From contig NC_135214.1 of NCBI RefSeq assembly GCF_052324685.1, positions 32,592,471-32,656,470 on the forward strand: a stretch of DNA of 64,000 bases, read 5' to 3'. This document shows, piece after piece, positions 1 through 10,715 of this stretch. The notes under the pieces are model-generated. The model searched no databases. It was not told the DNA's origin and saw only the letters and a list, made by a program, of their open reading frames with translations. This DNA is from Brachyhypopomus gauderio. Lineage: Eukaryota > Chordata > Actinopteri > Gymnotiformes > Hypopomidae. Each line of letters opens with the position of its first letter. Within the stretch, counting starts at the first letter, position 1. The position numbers were made by a program, and so were the translations under genes.

Positions 1-694
1 TTTCCTTCCTCATTTCACTGGTTCTTCATGATCTATATCAAGTTCTTGTGAAGTTCTAGTCTGTTAGCCGAGTCATCCTGTGTGATTTTGCAATAGGAAC
101 TAGCCATGTTTAGACTGCCCTGCCGCATGCAGCCCTACTGACGGATCCTGAAAAGCTCGGGTGGGGCGCATGCTTCACTGACATCAGCAGGGAACTTGAA
201 TGGCGCTTTTGTTGCAGTGGAACTGGTGCGTTGCCAAGGTGGGGTATGCAAACATCCTCCTGGGTGTCCTTGCCGGTGGGCGTGTCGGCTGCACAAGCAG
301 CAAGCCCTTGTACACTCAGTTCCCCAGTATGGTCTCCTTGAATTGGTTTTAGTGTAACCTTAATACTATAGTGTTCAGTAGGGGTTATTTAAACAGGCTA
401 ATGGCCATTTAAAAGTGTCATTAGGCATAATTTAAGGATTATTATTGTTGTTTGTTCTTGTGGTGCAGTTATGTCATAGTGCCTCTTTGTTAGCAGTCCT
501 GCCTATATGAGTCAGACGTATGATTGGTCAGATTGGTCTGTGTTTGTGGGTAGACGGTGTGCCGATATTCCAGCTCTTTCTTGTTAATGAACATGCATCG
601 CAACACTCCTAATCTAATCCCAGGCCAGAAGTTCCTGTGTTGTCTTTGATGCGTAACCATGCTAATCCTGATTGGCTGTGCCGTTCTCCTGCAG
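1..694 (+). other. slc35a2: slc35a2 intron 1 (partial)
   Basis: This is non-coding sequence ahead of the first visible slc35a2 exon, ending in the acceptor ttctcctgcag at 684-694. No credible first exon with the expected short Ala/Gly-rich N-terminus was seen, so it is read as intron continuing beyond the left edge. Confidence 0.7.
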
Positions 695-877
695 CGAACC
701 GGAGGCTGAAGTACATCAGCTTGGCCGTCCTGGTGATCCAGAACGCCTCCCTCATCCTCAGCATCCGCTACGTGCGCACGCTGCCAGGAGACCGGTTCTT
801 CACCACGTCCGCCGTGGTCATGGCCGAGATCCTGAAAGTCTTCACCTGTCTCATCATCCTCCTCGTTCAGAGGAGAG
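695..877 (+). CDS. slc35a2: slc35a2 coding exon 2
   Basis: The exon opens with two bases of a split codon, encodes [20 protein letters not shown] through LVQRR, and ends one base into a Gly codon. The acceptor is tcctgcag and the donor is GTGCGT at 878. It encodes transmembrane helix 1, the conserved RTLPGDRFF loop and helix 2. Confidence 0.95.
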
Positions 878-2415
878 GTGCGTCTCTGCCCCGAACACTC
901 CTGCAAACACCCCCACCCCCCCAGGTCTCTGAGGCTTTTGACCTCATTTAAACAGATGGAAGGAACTCCCAGATTAAACTGTGCATTTGATGCTAAATGC
1001 AGAATCCGCTTCTGTCTGTAAATGCAGGAAACATCAGGGACTTTGTGGCCTTGCTGTATGACTCCATAGTGGTCCAGTATTGGGACACGCTGAAGCTAGC
1101 AGTCCCCTCACTCATCTACACATTACAGAACAACCTGCAGTACGTAGCCATCTCCAATTTACCAGCGGCCACATTCCAGGTGAGGAGGCTCTGCACTTCT
1201 GGGGTCTGTCTGTCTCGGGCTCTGTCTCTCATTCATCGCCTTGTGTAGCACTGCTGGTATGTACATATGTAACAGGACATTCCAGTCAGAATGTTTTGTC
1301 TAAGGTAGGTGGGTAGTGTGGGGCAGGGCATTCGTTTGAAATCATCTTGTAAATAATTAACATTATCAATACTCTCTGCATGATGAAGTTTAGATTTGAA
1401 AATTTCATTTAAATACATTTTATATCAATTTGTGATGGGTTTTGTGGACAAATAATGTTAAGATATTATAGATAAGACATAAGATGTTGTGTTTGACCTT
1501 CAGAGGTATGCATATGTAACTGTGAAAGTGTTTCTTTCCTTCTTTCTTTCATTTTCAATATTTTTCTCTCTCCTCCTTTTCTCTTGCATTATCTCTCTGT
1601 ATAGAGTGTTTTTGCTGTTTCAGTCTGTCTTTTGGTCTGACTGTCTTGCCGTCCGACCCCCCCCCCCCCCTCCCCCCCCTTGTGCTCCTGTCCGGCATCT
1701 CTAGGTGACGTATCAGCTGAAGATCCTGACCACGGCACTCTTCTCGGTGCTCATGCTGCGTAAGAGTCTGTCCCGCGTGCAGTGGCTCTCCCTCCTCCTC
1801 CTCTTCATCGGCGTGGCCATCGTCCAGGTGGAGCAGGACAGCAGCAAACAGAAGGAGGCGGGGGTGTCGCCCGCCGCCCAGAGCTACGTCAAGGGCCTGG
1901 TGGCGGTGGTGGTGTCCTGCCTGTCCTCGGGATTCGCCGGCGTCTACTTCGAGAAGATCCTGAAGGGCAGCTCGGCGTCCGTGTGGCTCCGCAACGTTCA
2001 GCTGGGGATCTTCGGCACGCTGCTCGGCCTCCTGGGAATGTGGTGGAGCGACGGCGCTGCCGTGGCGGAGAAGGGCTTCCTGTTTGGCTACACGTCCATG
2101 GTGTGGGGCGTGATCTTCAACCAGGCGTTCGGCGGCCTCCTGGTGGCCGTGGTGGTGAAGTACGCCGACAACATCCTGAAAGGCTTCGCCACCTCCTTCT
2201 CCATCATCGTGTCCACCGTCACCTCCGTCTACCTGTTTGGCTTCCACGTGGACCTGCTGTTCACGGTCGGCGCCGGCCTCGTTATAGCCGCCGTGTACAT
2301 GTACAGCCTGCCGAAGGCTGTGGCCCCACCCCCCAGCGCTGGCTCCGCCTCCCCTGCCTCCCACGGAGATTCAGGGATGGATACGTTCCTTCCAAAGTCA
2401 GTGCTGGTGAAATGA
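695..2415 (+). CDS. slc35a2: slc35a2, UDP-galactose transporter (3' part of gene, spliced)
   Basis: Coding exons are 695-877, 1028-1179 and 1705-2415. The product imports UDP-galactose into the Golgi/ER lumen in exchange for UMP, feeding glycan galactosylation. The visible ~348 residues cover nearly the whole multi-pass nucleotide-sugar transporter fold. Family-typical stretches include [51 protein letters not shown] and [20 protein letters not shown], all as I recall them in vertebrate SLC35A2. All junctions are GT/AG and phases join cleanly (phase 1, then 0). The first codon is split, so the N-terminal exon with the start lies before the window. The protein ends FLPKSVLVK, the ending of the mammalian UGT2 isoform. 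Sequence identification is strong; transport activity is inferred from the family. Confidence 0.96.
1028..1179 (+). CDS. slc35a2: slc35a2 coding exon 3
   Basis: This 152-nt exon lies between acceptor aaatgcag and donor GTGAGG. It encodes [14 protein letters not shown] through LPAATFQ, including the highly conserved [19 protein letters not shown] helix. The preceding intron is only 150 nt. Confidence 0.95.
1705..2415 (+). CDS. slc35a2: slc35a2 terminal coding exon
   Basis: The exon is phase 0, begins V-T-Y-Q-L-K-I-L after acceptor catctctag, and runs to TGA at 2413-2415. It carries most of the transporter: [16 protein letters not shown], the substrate-site region [20 protein letters not shown], and a Pro/Ser/Ala-rich cytoplasmic tail. 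The polypyrimidine tract at 1657-1680 is nearly pure C. The GC-rich wobble positions keep a 269-aa antisense frame open; I treat that frame as a shadow. Confidence 0.95.
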   Translation: MTYQLKILTTALFSVLMLRKSLSRVQWLSLLLLFIGVAIVQVEQDSSKQKEAGVSPAAQSYVKGLVAVVVSCLSSGFAGVYFEKILKGSSASVWLRNVQLGIFGTLLGLLGMWWSDGAAVAEKGFLFGYTSMVWGVIFNQAFGGLLVAVVVKYADNILKGFATSFSIIVSTVTSVYLFGFHVDLLFTVGAGLVIAAVYMYSLPKAVAPPPSAGSASPASHGDSGMDTFLPKSVLVK

Positions 2416-2690
2416 GCCTTTCTGTGAAGTGTTCTTTCTGTGTGCCCCCCCCTTTTCCACCCCAAACTCTCCACATTTCCACCCCATAACGTTTCTTTTC
2501 CAGTAACCCCTCTCCAACTTAACTCTCTTAACTGCTTTGGACTCGGGTTTGGGTACCTGCTCTCTCCTTCTTGCTGGTGTGAGAAGCGTGTGTCTGGCTG
2601 TGGATGAGGGCTGGTTCCGTGGGCCCAGAGAGGTGTAGAAGTCCACCTTCAAAATGAAATAAAAATAAAGCGACAGCTCTGCCAAGATCG
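2416..2690 (+). other. slc35a2: slc35a2 3' UTR with tandem polyadenylation signals
   Basis: Non-coding sequence follows the stop. Two AATAAA hexamers sit back to back at 2658-2663 and 2664-2669, so cleavage is expected near 2,680-2,690. A longer UTR from a downstream signal cannot be excluded. Confidence 0.65.
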
Positions 2691-2878
2691 GTCACTTGCA
2701 CCCGATTTCAACTGGCACATCCAGACGATTGGAAGGAAAACCTCGGGAGGACTTTTACTTTGAAACTTAAGCTACCCACCTGTAGTGCACAGTCATGGCG
2801 AGGGGCAGGTTACCGCACAAGTTCTACTAACTGACTCGGAGGTTGTGGGAGGGAGCCAGCTCCGCTCCGGCAGGTCCC

Positions 2879-2899
2879 CCCCCCCCCCCCCCCCCCCCC
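2879..2899. repeat. poly-C tract
   Basis: About 20 consecutive C residues lie downstream of slc35a2. The exact length is likely uncertain in any assembly. Confidence 0.9.
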
Positions 2900-4092
2900 A
2901 GCCCCTCCTGGTCCTTCTCACATCCTCCTAAAAGTTGTACTGAACTGCATCAGGTGTGTTTGACACGGCAGCGGGGCGTCTGCAGGACGTGGGGCGGTCG
3001 CTTATTGTGATCTGTGCTGTCAGATCTTAAACACCTTGCAGTTTTTGTTCCTGAAAAGCACAAAGTCTGTAGAAGCTTTTCAGAGGCGCTCGCTGAATTC
3101 CAAGTTTGTGTACATGGAGATCGCGAACACAAAGCTCAGACCAGTGGGGCATCTCCTCCTGTATGCCTTAAACGCCATTCTCCTGCTAACACAGCTAGGC
3201 TTCCTGCACACATGGGTGCATAGGCTGATGGGTTTATTAGGACTCCGATTCGCAGGCCAACGCTGATGTGTTAAGTTACTTGGATTCCATCCAAGCACCT
3301 TGTGTACAGGGCTAACTAAGGAAAAAGAAGAAATGGGGTATTCTGGGTAGTGTACTTCAAAAAGAGCAGCTTGGTTGTCGGTAATTTCCTGGGCAACCTC
3401 CACTCCCAGCAGGCAGAAGCACTGGCCCTAGGGGCCCTGGGCACACCTCCAACAGAGGGCTTTACGGGCCTCGCCGACACACCGAACCACACCTTTGGGG
3501 CGCCGTAGCTTTACATGGCGTGCCGGTGCATAGGAGTACTACAACCGAAGGCATCATACATCAGTTGACTTATTTAGCTTACATATTCCTACTAAATAGC
3601 CCCTTAAGTTGATTTAAACTGCCCCCTCTTTTAGCTTTTGTGGAGTATAGAGTGTCGGGTGCTGAAGTAACAATCAGGAAGTAATGAAGTAGCTCGGCAT
3701 GTCTCAGTTCTGAGAAACGTGTCATTCTGATACTGGCACATGCCTACACACAGCATTTGTGTCCAAGGGCCGTTAAGTATGACAGCACTTTGGACTATCT
3801 TAGGCAACCGGTGTTTATGCTGCTCCAGCACGCCTGGTTCAGCGGGCCTGTGACGGGGGGTCGATGGGGTGTGTTGAAGCACAGGGACTGGTAGAATGTG
3901 CGGTGTACTGGCCCTTGAGGTCTGGATCTGAGTCCGTATAGCAGAATCCCAGAGCAGCCAGAGTCCAGCTCTAAAGGTGTTCGTGTGACACAGTGGGAAA
4001 TTCATTCGAAACCGTCGCCCGTAAATTACAGGAGTGACTTCCCAGAAGGAGATAAACGTGTGTGTGCGCGTTCGCACGTCAGTGTGCGCGTA

Positions 4093-4096
<4 letters not shown>

Positions 4097-4128
<32 letters not shown>
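4097..4128. repeat. (TG)n microsatellite
   Basis: This is an uninterrupted TG dinucleotide run of about 16 units in intergenic DNA, 26 bp before the MITE-like element. Confidence 0.9.
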
Positions 4129-4129
<1 letters not shown>

Positions 4130-4153
4130 CCCTAAAGAAGGTTTCTCAGTGGC

Positions 4154-4405
4154 ACTAGAGGTTCACCGATACTCTTCACTTGAAAATCAGAAAAATCTTT
4201 TTATTAACTCCGAGGTTAATGCTTTTCTTTTTTTTTTTATAAACATGTATGATCCTTAAACATTTAGTATCCTGGCAAACCCACTACCCTAGCTGTGTCC
4301 ACTGCAACATAAAATAATACTTCAGGGTCTGCAACATGTCAACACACAACTCCTCGTGTGTTCCAAGTACCAGTCTTGCAAAAATTGTATCGGTGCACCT
4401 TTAGT
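4154..4405. mobile_element. probable MITE with GGTGCACCGAT-type ends
   Basis: The left end actagaggttcaccgata (4154-4171) and the right end tatcggtgcacctttagt (4388-4405) are imperfect inverted repeats, 16 of 18 matching. The interior is AT-rich and non-coding. Such ends resemble non-autonomous hAT elements common in fish. No convincing target-site duplication was found, so family assignment is tentative. Confidence 0.5.
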
Positions 4406-6244
4406 ATTAACTGACTTACCCCTACTCCAACCAGATGGCACCTCGTGTGTGTGTGTGTGTGGGTTAAATTTGTTTCACCAGTGCTAAGAAATGGTTAATG
4501 CTGTGCCTTTCAAAATGCAATTGTGATTATACAGTAACTACCAATGTCAAGAGAGTTTTACAATTGTAATATAAAATATTATCCATATTATTTCCTTTTT
4601 TTTTCTTCCTCATATAAACAAAAACTAAGATGTTTGCCATGTTAAACATTGTACAATTACTTTTTTTTTGTGCAAATATTTGATACAAATATGCCAACAC
4701 AGCTCTCACATTAGGATATTTTTTTTAACTTAAAGGTTACTGAGTTGTCAACATGTTTGAGGAGTTGTACACCTGAGGATATTTGCATTATTGTTACTGG
4801 TTTTCTGTGCACATAATGTGCTCGCCAGAGAGCAGAAATTTAGGGACCTGAAGGTAAAGGATATATATGGTTTCTTGGGGGGGGGCATATGGTTATTTTT
4901 ATATACAACAGAAGGACATTGTGTGGTCTTCTTTCTTTTTTTTATGAAGAATGATGCTCTTATTTTGAAGTGATTGTTTATTTCCTGGGTTCTTGGGAAA
5001 GCTGTCTGGCTGCATCTATGGGCCTCAGCTTTATTTATTGTTTGAAGAGGTTCCCAATAATGGGGTAGTTTACTAGCTTTTAGGAGGTCTGAGTTTGACT
5101 CTCTTCATTTTGTGTCATCTGTTATTTTGTGTCCCAGTAGACTAAAGAGCCAGTGACCACAGGCAGCTAAAGTGTGTGCGTGTGTGTGTGTGCGCGCGTG
5201 AAAGAGCTTGCATTTTCAGGGATGAGAGAATTCACTAAAGCCATATTCTGACAGCAAGGGCCTGATTTACTAAGCCCAGTAGCCCCAGGATGTGTTCACC
5301 CAACCTGTATATGTACTTCATATGTACCTCCATGAGTTACATACATGGCCCCCGTGGTACACGTCTTGGTGAATCTGGCCCTGTGCACATGTGTACAGTC
5401 CTGGTCTTCATACAAACCTTTCACTGACGCCAGTGTCAGATTAACATGAAGGTTCAAGGCTTCACAGTGTCGGGACATGGCCACTACACGCCGCTGGTGT
5501 TGAGTCTTGAACAAGCGTGCTGAAGTTAGTACAGATATGAGCTCCTTCTGCTCCACTCTGTGCTTTCTGGATCTGAGAACGGAGTGGACTCCCTCTTTTT
5601 GTCTAATGTATGCGACGTCTGCACGTGTGGTTTGTGGTCTTACTAACATTGTGGAATTGCATGTTTTTAAAAAGACACATGATGGTCCAGTTATGATTTA
5701 TGTTTTTATTTCAAAACCAGACCACACGGGCCAGTTCTTCAGTCTGAGGTTAGGTGGGGATGATTAACACTACACATGTTCAGTAGCTATGAAGGCAGTG
5801 CCCCGGCTGTCCTGCCATGTCTCGGGCACCATGACTACTTTGTAAATACTCTGTAAAGAGAAAGAGAGAAGCCTTTGCCGGCTTGATTTTATTTAGTAGC
5901 CTCTTTTTTGAGGCTGACAATAAACATCAAATAGTGATCACTTCCTGTTTCTTATCTGAGCCTCCTCAAACATTATTGTGTCTTCATGGCCCTCATCATG
6001 CACAAATAGTTGCCGTGTCATGTCAGATAGTCTGAAGAATGCATGGAAGATCCTGTCAGATTACAGGTAAGATGATTCCAGGTGGCAGACATGAAGGCTA
6101 CAGCCTGTACTTGTGTAAAATGACCACACCACAAATTTTCTTTTAGACTTGATGTGACATTATTTCCAAGTTGGCCTGAAATAAACAAAATGATTGTGAC
6201 TCAGCACAGTACAGTAAGTATCTCAGTACAGGTGTGCAGGGGTA

Positions 6245-6405
6245 GTTCTCTGTATCAAACTGGACAAGCAAAAACATTATTTTCAGTGATCATTTTGCAT
6301 ATGATTTTATTCCATATGCTTGTCCAGTTTGATACAGAGAACCTGGACAAGCATATGGAATAAAATCATATGCAAAATGATCACTGAAAATAAAATAATG
6401 TTTTT
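6245..6405. repeat. interlocked inverted repeats
   Basis: Arm A (6245-6270) is the exact reverse complement of 6317-6342. Arm B (about 6272-6327) is the reverse complement of 6343-6404 apart from a 5-nt indel. The two palindromes overlap in the shared segment tgcttgtccag / ctggacaagca. It has no coding content. Confidence 0.9.
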
Positions 6406-7548
6406 AATTTAGTTGAACTTAATAATAATGGTTTGACAAGAACTGTAGAAGCAAATAAATTTGCACTGACTACATTTCTCCACACCACTAATCACCCATG
6501 CAATCGCATTCCCAAATTGTATGCAAATGAGAGAAAAGCAACATATCATCTGCTATCCTATCAGGACAGCTTGATTTAGTCAAAGCATCTTTGTCATTGT
6601 TTGGTCGTGTAATGTAATCAGCTGTGTTGTTATCTCTGCCTGTGTCCTAGAGCCCCAGGGAAAGAAAAGGGAAGTTGAGCAGTGAGACATGTCTGAGGGG
6701 CCGGATGAGAGGGCAGCCCAGGTCACACCTCTGACAACGGGACAGGAGCAAGGCCATAATACCCCGTGGAGTTAAATACCCCGAAGGAGCAGAAACACAC
6801 AAGTGCCTTGGCATAACAGTAGTATTAGATTTACATGACCAGTTTAAATCAGGTTGTTTCTTTTTTTTTGTTTTGTATTTTTTTTTTTTGTTCAAACTAT
6901 GTTTTTTTTTATTACATTCCATCTGAAGTGGCCTTTTAAACATTTTTTATGCACAAACCAGCATTTGCTGCCGATCACACTTTGCCTTAGACACAGCTTC
7001 ATTCACTCTGGATGTTTCCGTGAAGGCCTTTATCTTTAGAGAGCCAGTCTGTCAAGTTTTTTTAAATAATGTAAAAAGATGAGTAGCTTCAAATCCGGCA
7101 TCAGTGTTGCCGAACGCCTGGTGCAATCGTGAGATTCAAACGTACGGCCTTATCTTGACATATGAAGTTCGTTTGTAGCATGTTTCATTTTTGTATTGTT
7201 TTGTATTTTGTTAAATTATGTGAATGTGCCTTTTAAATCTGGTCGATATTTGGCAATGTTATTCATCAATGTTATGAAAACCAGGTGTACTTTCAATGTG
7301 CCTTAAGGTTTTTAATTATTATTGTGGATATCAGAGCAATATTTTTATGATTTTTGTGTTTATTTTGTACACTACAGTTTACATGTAATACACCTGATGG
7401 TCCTTCTCCCCAATACTGTATAATATATCTGACTGAATTATACACTCCTGGCAACTGGCTGCTGTACCAGTGTGTGCATAAATACTAAATATTATACAAA
7501 TGTTAGTTGTTGTAGCTGTTATTATTGTTGTTTAACTGTCTTATTGTC

Positions 7549-7561
7549 GCCCTCTAGTGGC
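7549..7561 (-). promoter_or_regulatory. CTCF-like motif upstream of bcap31
   Basis: The reverse strand reads GCCACTAGAGGGC, a close match to the vertebrate CTCF core (CCACYAGRKGGCR). It is about 0.4 kb upstream of the bcap31 promoter. Binding is inferred only. Confidence 0.45.
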
Positions 7562-7932
7562 ACTTACTGTAAGTTGCTGTCAAAATTCACAGATGGTGCT
7601 AAATATTTCAACAATAGTTTTTCCAATATTGAAGTGATGTATCCGTTTAAATAAATATTTCCCTTTGATATGTTATTTCACTTAACGTGACGGGTAAAGT
7701 CTGGTCTAAATCACAGTTCGTATAAATAATTATACAAGAAGGATTTAACATTGTGTCCAATTCCTAACAGGGAGAGTTTAATAAATGTGTTGTGTTTTCT
7801 ATATAAATTAAGGTGTAGGATTGATTTTAAGTTATTAATTTACACGGATCATTGGAACTGAATACATTTAAAGTATCGGGCTTAAATTTGTTTGCCTGGG
7901 ACTTTTGACTTGTTTTCCGGAAATATTAAGGC

Positions 7933-7972
7933 TGACGTAATTGTCGAACCTTGGCCACGCATACCGGAAGTG
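7933..7972 (+). promoter_or_regulatory. bcap31: bcap31 promoter elements (CRE-like and ETS sites)
   Basis: TGACGTAA (7933-7940) is ATF/CREB-like and ACCGGAAGTG (7963-7972) is a consensus ETS/GABP site. They lie less than 120 nt before the first splice donor. TATA-less housekeeping promoters often place an ETS site at the start of transcription, which fits a broadly expressed ER gene. No TATA box was seen nearby. Confidence 0.55.
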
Positions 7973-8049
7973 AACCACAAGACAGCAGAAGTTTTGACGC
8001 GTATTTGTTAGCGCATCGAAGCTCCGCTTTACGTTTTTCTTGAAGATCC
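7970..8049 (+). other. bcap31: bcap31 non-coding exon 1 (5' UTR)
   Basis: An approximate start downstream of the ETS site and a consensus donor GTAAGT right after 8049 suggest a short 5' UTR exon. It would splice to the exon carrying the ATG at 8857. The transcription start is estimated, not visible. Confidence 0.5.
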
Positions 8050-8856
8050 GTAAGTTGTACCTGCTGTATTGCATTGTGCTATGAAGGTCAGAGTTTGGCG
8101 ATAAATGTTATGTGTTCAGAGTTAGTAATGGTAGGCGTGGTGGTGCCACACAAGCTAGTCAACGTTAGCTAGCAAGAACAATGAACGTGATGTGTGCTCG
8201 CCAAGACTTTAATGAACTCCTGCGAGGCTGATTTAGATGTGAAGATGTGTCCATGTTCCTGGGTTGATAAGTAATTCAGTTCGGTTACTACGTTAGTGAT
8301 GGGCAGTAGACCTCTAGTTTCTATAAGACCTGTAAACATGGCTGCTAGTTTAGTTCCCAGCTCATATTCCCCTGTTCGCAGCCACAGATCTGTCATCAGC
8401 CATCATGGTTTCTTATTGTCCTGGAGTCAGTAGGTCGTAGTTGGAGAATACACGTCTATCTTCTCCACAAGGCAGAGTATTAAATTCCTGTCTGGAGAAA
8501 ACCACTCTAAGCTTAAGATAGCTGACCATGGTTCTTTATTCAGGTTGTGTATTCGCAGAAGGGTCGTAAATGGTGGTGTTTTTCCGCAGACAAAAGATGG
8601 TGCTGTGACACCAGCAATTTCTTGGCCCTCTACACCACCTCCCCACCCTCCCCCGTTAGAAACACTGCAGACCTTCAGTGTAGCCTCAGAAAGCAATACC
8701 TAACACACATGCAGCTATTGCATCCTGACTTCAGGGTTGTGTTTGTTCACCTTTGTTGCTTTCCCACTGCACTCCCACTACTCTGTGAAATGATTAACAC
8801 GACACCTTTGGACTGATGCCTGCTACTTCACCCCAGCAGACGCGTGGGCCGACGGG

Positions 8857-8948
8857 ATGAGTTTGCAGTGGACGGCCGTGGCTACGTTCCTCTACGCGGA
8901 GGTGTTCGCCGTGCTGCTGCTCTGCGTACCGTTCGTCTCCCCCAAAAG
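8857..8948 (+). CDS. bcap31: bcap31 first coding exon
   Basis: ATG at 8857 in context gacgggATGA starts M-S-L-Q-W-T-A-V-A-T-F-L-Y-A-E-V, the invariant BAP31 N-terminus and first membrane helix. The acceptor is ccccag or cagcag at 8835-8839; the donor is GTGAGG at 8949. It ends two bases into Arg31. Confidence 0.95.
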
Positions 8949-10636
8949 GTGAGGCACACCTCGCTTCTGCGACCCGCAAGCAGAGGGGTTTCGCAAAATG
9001 AGCTTATCCTGTTTGTCAGGGGGCCCTGAGGCAAAAGTTGTGCCTGTTTTGGGAGGGAGAAGATGAGGGTTCTGTTCCCCAGCGTGATGGCACTATCACG
9101 CTTTTCACAGCCCTGACGATATGAAGGAGCAGGCAGGGTTCGAGGGACCCGTGGCACGGATGGCCGTGATGTCCTTGTTGGATCACTTCGGTAACGGCAC
9201 ATGTGCTGTGTTATGGGTACAAATGTGATCAGAAAGCAGCCTGTTTGTGTCTGAGAATGCTGCTTTGTTCAGTTTTTAAAGGATGCTGACACCTTGAGGT
9301 TGAAAATCGGACAGATCCTCCCCTTATTTCAGTCAGTGTAGTAATCACAGAGGTGTTAAATGCAGAGCAGCTCCATGTTTTTAATTATGGGCACAGTGCC
9401 CATTTGGGGTTTATGTTCATTATTTTTTTCCACTCTTGTTCAATAAAAGCCATTTTAGTCAGTTTATTAGGTCAATTAGATCCATCATTTAGCAGTAAGT
9501 GCCCTCTAGTGGTATGATGCAACCACTCTTCACAAGAGGGACATTTTTAGGGTCTCCAATAGGGGGCATTATCTTGAGTGTCATCACAGAAGCCGGTTAG
9601 ATTTTAGCAAGCTTTGGGCTCTTTAGAACAGGGCAGAATGAATTACAGATACCTTGGAGAAGATGTGTGGTAGAAGAAAAAGAATGGGAATATCTGCAGT
9701 GTTGACGCCAGATCACCGACTCCCACATCCCTCTGGTGTGTGCGGTGTGTGTGTGGAGTGAATGAGCTCCGTGTGTGTGGGGACTCAACCCTGCATCTCT
9801 GCTCCGAAGCCGTATTGGCAGTCGTATTGTTTGCGCTTGTGCAGTCAGTTTGTAGGAGTTCTTGAGATGTAGAGCTGTAAACGGTATTCTGCTGTTCTCT
9901 TTCATGTGTAGAGGAATCGCCGGATTTTAAAATGAGAAGATTCACTTTAATTTTGTCTTTTGATTTTAATCTCACGGACTTGCACAGGAAAGGAAATATT
10001 GTTAACAAGGTTTTCAAAGATCGGCAAATGTTCAGCTAATACACTGAACCCAGTGCAGACTTGATTGAACAGACCTTGAGGTTCGAGATGGAAAAATTCT
10101 GCTGGGTTTTGAGGTCGGATTTCACAGCATCTGAGTCAGTGTTGGAAGTTCATGCACTGACATTTCTCAATATCTCAAAAAGAAGCCCGTGTCCTGCTTT
10201 TCCATTTAATTTCCAAGAATTTCCAGCATGATGCTGAACAGTTGCTTAATAATATCCTGTGGTGTTTGTTCAGATGGAACAGAATCTTCAAGTCCCGTCT
10301 CATGGTTGCCATCACGACGTACGGAAACACGGCTTTCGTTGTGGTCATTTGCATCCTCATCTTCCTCTTGGTTGGTGAGTCTGAAAACTCAACACGCAAC
10401 TGCACTTAAAGGATACACACACACACACACACACTGCTAGGCTACACTCCCAGTGCTGAAGCAGGAGTGTGTGTGTGCTTCTTCCAGATGCCTTCAGAGA
10501 GGTTCGGAAGTACAGCGTGAGCGACACGGTGGACCTGAGCAACAACCCCGTGGCCATTGAACACATCCACATGAAGCTGTTCAGAGCCCAGAGGAATGAA
10601 TACATTGCAGGATTTGCCCTGCTCCTCTGTCTGTGA

Positions 10637-10715
<79 letters not shown>

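Larger units (their letters stand above)
2691..7930. other. intergenic region slc35a2-bcap31
   Basis: I see no gene in this ~5.2 kb. It holds a C-homopolymer (2879-2899), (TG)n at 4097-4128, a MITE-like element (4154-4405), interlocked inverted repeats (6245-6405) and a CTCF-like site (7549-7561). Small open frames here show no recognisable family, codon bias or splice context. Confidence 0.6.

Noticed and set aside
1555..2364. 269-codon open frame antisense to slc35a2
   Set aside because: It overlays a conserved coding exon; the Gly/His/Glu-rich product has no family look and arises from GC-rich third positions.
3014..3266. Frames with KSTKSVEAFQRR and LLLYALNAILLLTQLGF after slc35a2, considered as an alternative last exon
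   Set aside because: No acceptor/donor arrangement joins them in phase and no family match was recognised.
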